34,685 nt of DNA. It comes from CAYUPI01 sp964446585 (GTDB lineage: Bacteria; Verrucomicrobiota; Verrucomicrobiia; Limisphaerales; UBA8199). The stretch spans positions 1-34,685 of the forward strand of contig CAYUPI010000060.1 of assembly GCA_964446585.1 (NCBI GenBank). Direction: 5' to 3'. The translations under genes and the position numbers were made by a program. This document shows, one piece after another, positions 16,637-22,040 of the stretch; the stretch's first letter is position 1; each line of letters opens with the position of its first letter. The notes beneath the pieces are model-generated. The model made no database searches. It saw only the letters and a program-made list of their open reading frames with translations, and was not told where the DNA came from.

Positions 16637-16781
16637 TAACACCGGGGCTTTAGCCCGGTGTAGTGGTGCAGGAGGACGAGCCAGCCGTTTCAACGGCTTG
16701 CAGCAGCTCTTGGCAAAATGTTGAAACAGTTTTCCCGCCACGAACACGTCTTTCCACCGGGCTAAAGCCCCGGTGTTAATG
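16634..16781. repeat. REP-like doublet with perfect 27-bp inverted arms
   Basis: The arm at 16634-16660 starts CATTAACACCGGGGC and ends TAGCCCGGTG. It is repeated exactly in inverted orientation at 16755-16781. Each arm is itself a hairpin (CACCGGG ... CCCGGTG). The 94 bp between contain CCGTTTCAACGG. This two-hairpin layout is typical of REP/BIME elements mobilised by RAYT transposases; none is encoded here. A related single hairpin lies at 34569-34594. Confidence 0.75.
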
Positions 16782-17060
16782 AGACGCTCTGAAGGGATAT
16801 GAAAAATCCGGGCGAGTGCTCTCACGGCTTTGAGTGAGTATGCTTCGCAGGTTGCTGACCGGCAACGCAGAAGTGCCGCGTAATTGATTGTAAGAGACGA
16901 CCTGAGAAGTCTCTGATCTGTTTGGGTGTGGTCCTGTTGGAGCATGTTGATCAGAGAACATCTTACGTCGTCTCCCACAGCGCCTTGGCATTGGCTTTAA
17001 CTTTGTCAACTGCCCTGCTTCTTTTGGTTTCTCGACAAACTTCTCGCGAAATGCCACGTT
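16782..17060. other. non-coding gap before larE
   Basis: Apart from the palindromic element at 16890-16978, nothing gene-like is seen. No clear promoter or ribosome-binding site for larE was found. Confidence 0.4.
16890..16978. repeat. palindromic element, GTAGGAGACGACGTGA family, copy 1
   Basis: The left arm (16890-16918) carries GAGACGACCTGAGAAGTC and the right arm (16949-16978) carries the inverted partner ending CGTCGTCTCCCAC. Both close on GATC. The arms are imperfectly complementary. The closely related copy at 20859-20955 shows this is a family. Confidence 0.7.
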
Positions 17061-17924
17061 TTGTTCGTGGCAGTGGATAAATACGAACAACTGCGCGCCC
17101 TGGTTCGGTCCTACGGCTCCTGCCTCGTCGCGTATTCCGGCGGCGTGGACTCGGCGTTCCTGGCCTGCGTGGCCCACTCGATTCTTGGAGAAAAGTCGTT
17201 GGCGGTCATTGCAGATTCTCCTAGTCTGCCCCGGCGCGAGCTGGCGGAAGCCCTGGCCACAGCCGAGCAGTTTCATTTCCCAGTGCGCGTGATTCGCACC
17301 CAGGAATTCGAGAATCCCGCCTACGTCGCCAACCCGAACAACCGCTGTTACTTCTGCAAGCACGAACTCTTCACCGAGCTCGAGTCGCTGGCCCGGGCCG
17401 AAGGATTCACCGTCATCGCCTACGGCGAAAACGCCAGCGACGTTGGCGATTATCGTCCCGGCTCGCAGGCGGCGGCTGAGTTTCAAATCCGCGCCCCACT
17501 CAAAGAAGCAGGCCTGACCAAGGCCGAAATTCGTCTGCTCTCGAGCCAGCTCGGATTGCCGACGGCTGACAAACCGCAGATGGCCTGTTTGAGTTCGCGC
17601 GTCCCCCACGGCGAGGCAGTTACAGAAGAAAAGCTGCGCATGATCGAACAGGCGGAAAATTTCCTGCGAGACCTTGGTTTCTACGACGTGCGTGTCCGCC
17701 ACCATGAGCTCAAGGCCACGACGGTCGAAGACAAAGTGGCAGGGGATTCTCCGAAGGCACCGCCGGAGCGCGTTGCTCATCTCGCCCGGATCGAAGTCGG
17801 TCCCACCGAGCTGCCCCGGCTCCTGGGGAATGGTCTTTCGACCAAAGTGGCCGATGCTATGAAGAAGATTGGCTACGCCCATGTGACGGTGGACCTGCAA
17901 GGCTACCGCCGTGGCGGCGCATGA
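17061..17924 (+). CDS. larE: ATP-dependent sacrificial sulfur transferase LarE
   Basis: LarE adenylates and then sulfurates the nicotinic-acid-derived precursor of the nickel-pincer (NPN) cofactor, used by lactate racemase and related enzymes. In the Lactobacillus enzyme the sulfur comes from its own Cys176. This 287-aa protein has the PP-loop SGGVDS (26-31), CYFCK (96-100), and a conserved cysteine in PQMACLSSRVPHGE. With the TTG start that residue also falls at position 176, so it may be the single-turnover, Cys-sacrificing type. GTG codons at 17067 and 17073 are equally good starts; no Shine-Dalgarno site decides between them. larB, larC and larA are not in the window. Confidence 0.92.
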   Translation: MFVAVDKYEQLRALVRSYGSCLVAYSGGVDSAFLACVAHSILGEKSLAVIADSPSLPRRELAEALATAEQFHFPVRVIRTQEFENPAYVANPNNRCYFCKHELFTELESLARAEGFTVIAYGENASDVGDYRPGSQAAAEFQIRAPLKEAGLTKAEIRLLSSQLGLPTADKPQMACLSSRVPHGEAVTEEKLRMIEQAENFLRDLGFYDVRVRHHELKATTVEDKVAGDSPKAPPERVAHLARIEVGPTELPRLLGNGLSTKVADAMKKIGYAHVTVDLQGYRRGGA

Positions 17925-18046
17925 AGTGGGCGGAGCGCACGACTTTGATCGCGCATGGGGGCACTGCCACTACGCCATGACTGACCCGTTGCCGAAAAGC
18001 GCCATTTGGCAGTAGTTTTCACCTCTGAAACCGGTATATTAAGACC

Positions 18047-18730
18047 ATGTCGGTGAGTCAAAAAGCAGTGGTTTGTATTTTGACCAGCCTCATCTTCTGC
18101 GGAGGGGCCGGAGCGATTGGCACCGATTCGACCGCGAATCCTTACCAAAGTATTGTGGACCGCAACGTTTTTGGTTTAAAACCGCCTCCGCCCGCCAAGC
18201 CAGCCGAGCCCGAGAAACCTCCACCACCCAAAATCACGCTCAATGGGGTCACGACGATTTTCGGTAACAAGCGTGCCGTGATGAGCGTGCAAATGCCAGC
18301 CAAGCCACCCGAGCCGGCCAAACAACAATCGTTCATCCTGGCGGAGGGACAGCGCGACGGAGACCTCGAAGTACTGGAAATCGACCCAACCCTTGAGGGA
18401 GGAACCGTCAAAGTGAACAATTTCGGCCAGGTCCAGACGCTCACGATGGCCAAAGATGGAGCCAAGCTGCCGGCGGGCTCTCCCGTTCCAGCCCCGGGTG
18501 TGCCACCATTTCCCGGAGGCTACGTACCGCCGCCGGGTTTCAATCCTGTCGTAAATCCGGTTGCCAACCCCGCGGTCAACGCGGTGCCAAATCCGGCCGT
18601 AGGCGGACTGAAAACCATTCCCACAAGGCAACTTCGCCTGCCGACGCCCGGCGCTTCGGCTGCAACGCCCGGCGGAAGTTCCCCCACCCCAGCCGTGCCA
18701 GGGTTCAAACCTCGTCCTGGTCAACAATAG
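18047..18730 (+). CDS. exported proline-rich protein with GspC/PilP-like core, paralogue 1
   Basis: This 227-aa protein has a signal peptide (VCILTSLIFCGGAGA) and then NPYQSIVDRNVFGLKPPPP, which resembles the start of GspC periplasmic regions. A compact beta core follows (ITLNGVTTIFGNKRAVMSV, SFILAEGQRDGDLEVLEIDP, GTVKVNNFGQVQTLTM). The tail is Pro/Ala/Val-rich and low complexity. GspC and PilP use such small beta domains to bind secretins in type II secretion and type IV pilus systems. I infer a similar adaptor role, but no other secretion genes lie here. It is a clear paralogue of the protein at 21111, about 2.4 kb downstream. The ATG follows TATATT (18035-18040), a possible -10 without a good -35. 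Confidence 0.7.
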   Translation: MSVSQKAVVCILTSLIFCGGAGAIGTDSTANPYQSIVDRNVFGLKPPPPAKPAEPEKPPPPKITLNGVTTIFGNKRAVMSVQMPAKPPEPAKQQSFILAEGQRDGDLEVLEIDPTLEGGTVKVNNFGQVQTLTMAKDGAKLPAGSPVPAPGVPPFPGGYVPPPGFNPVVNPVANPAVNAVPNPAVGGLKTIPTRQLRLPTPGASAATPGGSSPTPAVPGFKPRPGQQ

Positions 18731-18804
18731 ATTAGCGACCGCTTCTCCGCGTTGATTGACACCCTTGGTCGATTTATGTAGTTTGGCGCCAAGTTGGAAC
18801 GGTT

Positions 18805-19425
18805 ATGAGTTCGTTTCTCAACCAACATGTGCTGGTGCTCAACCGACTGTGGCAGGCGGTGAACGTGTGCACGGCGCGACGGGCGCTGACGCTGCTCTTT
18901 CAGGGTCACGCGCAGGTTGTTCTCGATCGCAGCGACGGATCCTTCCAAACTTTTAGCTTCACTGAGTGGCACGATTTTTCCCAGCAGGAACCCCATCCCG
19001 AATCTGTCCGCACTGTCTCCTTCCGCATCCGTGTGCCGCGGGTGATCCTGCTGATGGTCTATGACCACTTGCCGAAGAAGGAGGTCAAGTTCACGCGCCA
19101 CAACATTTTCGAGAGGGACAAGAATACCTGCCAGTATTGCGGTAAGTCATTCGACCGCAAAGACTTGAACCTCGACCATGTCATCCCGCGCGACCGTGGC
19201 GGCCCGACTTCGTGGGAGAACATTGTTTGCTCGTGCGTCGGTTGCAATACGCAGAAGGCTAATCGCACGCCGCAGGAGGCGGGTCTTCACCTTATTCGAA
19301 AACCCAAACGGCCCAAGTGGCGTCCGTTCGTGCAGATCAACTTCAGTCTGCACCAGCACGACAGTTGGAAGCACTTCATCGACCTCGCTTACTGGAACGT
19401 CGAGCTGGGCGAGGACATCCGATAA
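18805..19425 (+). CDS. HNH endonuclease
   Basis: This 206-aa protein ends in a complete HNH domain with structural zinc: CQYC (Cys109, Cys112), LNLDHVIPRDRGGP with metal-binding His125, SWENIV, then CVGC (Cys144, Cys147). The N-terminal 100 residues (LNQHVLVLNRLWQAVNVC) resemble a widespread family of stand-alone bacterial HNH proteins of unknown biological role. It lies in the island between the two GspC-like paralogues. A possible -35 TTGACA sits at 18756-18761 with a weak -10 near 18779. No restriction-modification partner is visible. Confidence 0.88.
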   Translation: MSSFLNQHVLVLNRLWQAVNVCTARRALTLLFQGHAQVVLDRSDGSFQTFSFTEWHDFSQQEPHPESVRTVSFRIRVPRVILLMVYDHLPKKEVKFTRHNIFERDKNTCQYCGKSFDRKDLNLDHVIPRDRGGPTSWENIVCSCVGCNTQKANRTPQEAGLHLIRKPKRPKWRPFVQINFSLHQHDSWKHFIDLAYWNVELGEDIR

Positions 19426-19436
19426 TTTTTGACCAA

Positions 19437-19486
19437 GATTTCACGGATCGATTCGTTTCCTATCCGTGCCATCCGGTCATCCGTGG
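19437..19486. repeat. CCACGGATT-family repeat, copy 1 (hairpin)
   Basis: TTTCACGGAT on the left pairs with ATCCGTG and CCGTGG on the right of the unit, just after the HNH stop. The loop (ATTCGTTTCCTATCCGTGCC) is nearly the same as in the copy at 20035-20090, so the two share an origin. Confidence 0.65.
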
Positions 19487-19505
19487 CTTATGACTCTTTC
19501 TGCCC

Positions 19506-19538
19506 GGAACAGGAATCTTTCAGCGTATGCCGGTTTAG
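19506..19538 (-). pseudogene. relE toxin fragment
   Basis: This 33-bp stretch matches 20193-20226 inside the intact relE-like gene at about 30 of 34 positions (for example AATCTTTCAGCGT), with a one-base deletion. On the minus strand it reads NRHTLKD against SRHTLKD of the intact gene. Like the intact gene's 3' end, it sits just beyond a CCACGGATT repeat unit. This suggests a duplicated repeat-plus-relE module whose first copy decayed. Confidence 0.5.
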
Positions 19539-19544
19539 TTTTTT

Positions 19545-19593
19545 ACCACGGATTTCACGGATTTCACGGATGAGTTCACTTTTGATCCGTGCC
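19545..19593. repeat. CCACGGATT-family repeat, copy 2
   Basis: ACCACGGATTTCACGG is followed by a second TTTCACGGATG and, after a short loop, GATCCGTGCC. The stop of the GxxExxY gene (19576) lies inside it, so the last few residues of that protein are repeat-encoded. Confidence 0.7.
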
Positions 19594-19983
19594 TTCGGTG
19601 GACTCTCCTCTGTCCGGAGATCCCGCCACCACCCGTTTCCAGACCAACTTGCTTTCTTTGAAGTTCAGCAGTAGGGCCACTTCCAAGCCCGTGATATTCA
19701 GGTAGCCGAGCATCTGAGCCGTGTGGGTTTCGTTGAAAGCTGCGACCACTTTGGGATCGACTATGACTTTGCCGTCCACGATGAGATCGGGCACCAGCTT
19801 TCCAATGAAGTGGTCGCGGTAATAAACAGGATACTCACGCTGCTGCTCAACCGTGTGGCCGCGAGCCACCAGCTCGATAACCAGCGCATTCTCGTAAAGC
19901 TTTTCGTCCAATCCAGGTTTGAGTCCATTCAAAACGGCCATCGCCGCACCAATGATGTCGCGGGTTAGTTCCTCATGTTTCAT
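19576..19983 (-). CDS. GxxExxY protein
   Basis: This 135-aa protein has the family signature G24-L-D-E27-K-L-Y30 inside KPGLDEKLYENAL and an N-terminus MKHEELTRDIIGAAM typical of the group. The central GKLVPDLIVDGKVIVDPK looks nuclease-like (PD...D-x-K arrangement), but no activity is established for the family. The last 15 residues or so (GSPDRGESTEGTDQK) run into a flanking repeat and are probably acquired. The gene is bracketed by copies of the CCACGGATT repeat at 19545 and 20035. Confidence 0.88.
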   Translation of the reverse strand: MKHEELTRDIIGAAMAVLNGLKPGLDEKLYENALVIELVARGHTVEQQREYPVYYRDHFIGKLVPDLIVDGKVIVDPKVVAAFNETHTAQMLGYLNITGLEVALLLNFKESKLVWKRVVAGSPDRGESTEGTDQK

Positions 19984-20034
19984 GCGGATCCCTTACCAGG
20001 CATCGAGGGAAACGCACGTACATTACGGCGAATT

Positions 20035-20090
20035 CCACGGATTTCACGGAACGATTTGTTTCCTATCCGTGCCATCCGTGTAATCCGTGG
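20035..20090. repeat. CCACGGATT-family repeat, copy 3 (long hairpin)
   Basis: CCACGGATTTCACGGA (20035-20050) pairs with TCCGTGTAATCCGTGG (20075-20090) at 15 of 16 positions, and an extra ATCCGTGCC lies in the loop. It separates the GxxExxY gene start from the 3' end of the relE-like gene. Confidence 0.75.
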
Positions 20091-20094
20091 TTCC

Positions 20095-20466
20095 TCATTC
20101 TTTCCGCGTTGCGACTTTCGCCTCCTCGATCAGTTCCCAAAACTTCGGGTTCTGCTGGAGGGCCTCATCCTCCTGCATTTTCAAACCGGAGCGGAACAGG
20201 AAATCTTTCAGCGTGTGCCGGCTGAGAATGCGATGCACCAGCAGGCCCAACTCGTGCCGCTCGAAATAAACCCGGTAATCGCCGACGCGGAACCGGTGCA
20301 AAATTCTACCCGTGCGCTCCAATTTGCCGAATTGATCCAGTTCGGTTTGCATCACTTGCTGCGGCAAACCACGGAACTCGCCGAGGATGTGCAACTGCAA
20401 TTCCTTGGGCATACGCGCCAATTCAGCCGCGCTGGTCGGATTAAAGATGATTTGAAAAGGGCGCAT
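20095..20466 (-). CDS. RelE/ParE-like toxin
   Basis: This 123-aa protein has the RelE/ParE microbial ribonuclease fold order: FQIIFNPTSAAELARMP, a helix pair, FGKLERTGRILHRFRVGDYRVYFERHELGLLVHRILSRHTLKDF. RVGDYRVYF and the final His/Arg-containing strand are the characteristic core. RelE members cut mRNA on the ribosome; whether this one is active is unknown. No antitoxin is visible on either side: upstream are repeats and a gene fragment, downstream the GxxExxY gene. The C-terminal tail (DEALQQNPKFWELIEEAK) is longer than in E. coli RelE. Confidence 0.8.
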   Translation of the reverse strand: MRPFQIIFNPTSAAELARMPKELQLHILGEFRGLPQQVMQTELDQFGKLERTGRILHRFRVGDYRVYFERHELGLLVHRILSRHTLKDFLFRSGLKMQEDEALQQNPKFWELIEEAKVATRKE

Positions 20467-20472
20467 TTGTTT

Positions 20473-20700
20473 GGTCGAGAGTCTAACGTCGAAGGTCGAG
20501 AGTCGAAAGGCCAGCCCCGCGGCTTCGGATGTTATCGGCTAAAGGGCGTTTTTGAATCCTTGACAGCGAGGCTCGACGCGCGCCTCCCGCCAGACGTTTA
20601 GATTTTGAAAACGAAAGCCATTCTTCATGGATTTCTCTTTATTAATTGTTTAGGTGTTGAATTCTTGCTCTCGACTCTCGGCCCTTCGACCTTCGACTTC
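20473..20700. repeat. inverted pair of GTCGAAGGTCGAGAGTCG-type repeats
   Basis: The stretch near 20480-20505 contains GAAGGTCGAGAGTCGAAAGG. The stretch near 20663-20696 contains the related inverted sequence CTCTCGACTCTCGG then CTTCGACCTTCGACTTCC. The two arms enclose the four-helix-bundle gene fragment at 20539-20628. Confidence 0.55.
20539..20628 (-). pseudogene. truncated four-helix-bundle (23S rRNA intervening-sequence-type) protein
   Basis: From ATG 20628 the minus strand reads MKNGFRFQNLNVWREAR, which closely resembles the N-terminus of small four-helix-bundle proteins of the 23S rRNA intervening-sequence family (F-x-x-L-x-V-W-x-x-A). Homology appears to stop at about residue 17, and the frame ends after 29 codons at TAG 20539-20541. 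A normal member has about 115-125 residues, so this is a remnant. It is bounded by the inverted GTCGAAGG repeats. Confidence 0.4.
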
Positions 20701-20704
20701 CGAA

Positions 20705-20780
20705 TGGTAGCGCGTACGGGAATCGAACCCGTCTTTCAGCCTTGAGAGGGCCGTGTCCTAAACCGATAGACGAACGCGCC
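20705..20780 (-). tRNA. tRNA-Glu (anticodon CTC)
   Basis: The minus strand folds as a cloverleaf. The acceptor stem is GGCGCGT/ACGCGCT with a G-U closing pair, the D arm is GTC...GAC, and the anticodon stem is CGGCC/GGCTG. Loop CTCTCAA gives anticodon CTC, which reads GAG. The T arm is ACGGG-TTCGATT-CCCGT. Discriminator A and CCA are encoded (TGGT at 20705-20708 on the plus strand). Total length is 76 nt. Confidence 0.93.
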
Positions 20781-20805
20781 ACTTCGGTGACCCTGGGGGA
20801 TTATT

Positions 20806-20833
20806 ACCACGGATTCCACCAATGACACGGATT
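20806..20833. repeat. CCACGGATT-family repeat, copy 4 (partial)
   Basis: ACCACGGATTCC is followed by ATGACACGGATTTT, just 5' of the tRNA gene. It matches one arm of the copies at 19545 and 20035. Confidence 0.6.
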
Positions 20834-20858
20834 TTTTTGAGAGCTGGCGTCAGGGATT

Positions 20859-20955
20859 GTAGGAGACGACGTGAGGAGTCTCTGACCAATTGGTTGGGGG
20901 GGCGAAATTGGAGCTTATCGCAACACCTTGACGAGAGACTCACGTCGTCTCCTAC
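20859..20955. repeat. palindromic element, GTAGGAGACGACGTGA family, copy 2
   Basis: The left arm (20859-20883) is GTAGGAGACGACGTGA plus GGAGTCTCT. The right arm (20934-20955) is AGAGACTCACGTCGTC plus TCCTAC, its inverted repeat apart from a 3-nt bulge. About 50 nt separate the arms. Arms and layout match the element at 16890-16978. Confidence 0.8.
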
Positions 20956-21000
20956 GGCAGCAGAACAGCCTCGGCTCCCCTGCGATGGCCGAGTGTCCTT

Positions 21001-21030
21001 TTGGCACAGCCTCTGCTCTAATCATATAAT
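21001..21030 (+). promoter_or_regulatory. sigma70-like promoter of GspC-like paralogue 2
   Basis: TTGGCA (21001-21006, one mismatch) and a perfect TATAAT (21025-21030) are separated by 18 bp, about 80 bp before the ATG at 21111. This is the best-matching promoter in the window. The rest of the 20781-21110 gap holds only the two repeats listed. Confidence 0.65.
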
Positions 21031-21110
21031 AACATTTGGAGATAGCGCCGGTTTCAGGGCAACAAAATTTTGGAACTGGTGTTTATCTCCTTGAAAGGTA
21101 TGTTCTAGTT

Positions 21111-21977
21111 ATGTCGGAAGCCAGGAAAACCGCGGTTTGGACTGTGTGGAGCCTGCTGCTCTGCGCGGCGGCCGGGTCGGTTGTCGCCGATACCGCCAAC
21201 CCTTACCAGGGGATTGTGGAGCGGAATGTCTTCGGCCTGAAGCCCCCATCTCCTCCGCCGAAAACCGAACCTGACAAGCCGCCGGCACCTGACATTACGA
21301 TTTCGGGAATCACAACGATCTTCGGCAACAAGCGGGCCATATTAAGCGCCAAAATGCCCGCCAGGCCCCCCGAGCCGGCCAAGCCCCAATCGTTCATCCT
21401 GGCTGAGGGACAACGCGACGGAGAGCTTGAGGTCCTGGAGATCGATCCAACCCTTGATGGCGGCACTGTCAAAGTGAAAAACTTCGGCCAGGTCATGACG
21501 CTTTCGATGAACAAGAACGGCGCCAAACTGCCTACCGGTGCCCCGCCGGCACCAATCCCGGGTGTACCTAACCAATTAGCGTATGCCCAGCCCGGTGTCC
21601 CGGGAGGCGGTGACAGCGGGCTGAAGCCTATCCCGATCCGTCAGCTTCGGATGCCTGGAGCGGAGAATCCGGCGGCTTCGCCCAGCAGTGCGAATCAAGC
21701 GCCGGCCCCCACTTTTGCCCAGACTCAACAGCAACCTGGGCAAGCCCGTTTATTAAATGCTGAGGAACAGGCAATGCATATGCTCGCGCAGCATGTTCAA
21801 ATGACCGATCAAGGCCACGAGATGCCTCCTCTGCCGCCACCGCTTGCCGAAGCGTTGCAAGAACCGGCCCAGCCTCAATCTCAGCCTGTCGTGCCCGGGC
21901 TCAAGAACCCCAGCTCCAGTTTCCCTCCCCGCTCCCCCTTGCTGCCCCCGACGTTGCCGCCCTCGCTGCCGCCATAA
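21111..21977 (+). CDS. exported proline-rich protein with GspC/PilP-like core, paralogue 2
   Basis: This 288-aa protein has a signal peptide (VWSLLLCAAAGSVVA), NPYQGIVERNVFGLKPPSP, a beta core almost the same as paralogue 1 (ITISGITTIFGNKRAI, SFILAEGQRDGELEVLEIDP, GTVKVKNFGQVMTLSM), and a longer Pro/Gln-rich tail ending PPTLPPSLPP. I chose ATG 21111 over an upstream ATG (21036) because it gives a clean signal peptide and follows GAAAGG at 21093-21098. Function is inferred as for paralogue 1. The downstream glycosyltransferase gene is convergent. Confidence 0.72.
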   Translation: MSEARKTAVWTVWSLLLCAAAGSVVADTANPYQGIVERNVFGLKPPSPPPKTEPDKPPAPDITISGITTIFGNKRAILSAKMPARPPEPAKPQSFILAEGQRDGELEVLEIDPTLDGGTVKVKNFGQVMTLSMNKNGAKLPTGAPPAPIPGVPNQLAYAQPGVPGGGDSGLKPIPIRQLRMPGAENPAASPSSANQAPAPTFAQTQQQPGQARLLNAEEQAMHMLAQHVQMTDQGHEMPPLPPPLAEALQEPAQPQSQPVVPGLKNPSSSFPPRSPLLPPTLPPSLPP

Positions 21978-22040
21978 AGATAAACGTTGGGACCGAATTC
22001 GCCGCCCCAAACGTCGCCGTCCACAGTATCATGACGCCCT

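Noticed and set aside
16637..16978. A 114-codon upstream extension of the beta-propeller gene
   Set aside because: It crosses a REP doublet and another palindrome, has no family similarity, and would bury the signal peptide.
16776..17900. A 374-codon frame antisense to larE
   Set aside because: LarE motifs on the plus strand are complete; the antisense is a high-GC shadow.
18805..19425. The HNH gene as part of a restriction or defence system
   Set aside because: No methyltransferase, helicase or other partner is adjacent; the protein matches stand-alone HNH families.
19437..20090. A CRISPR array
   Set aside because: The CCACGGATT copies are irregularly spaced hairpins separated by genes, with no equal-length spacers and no cas genes.
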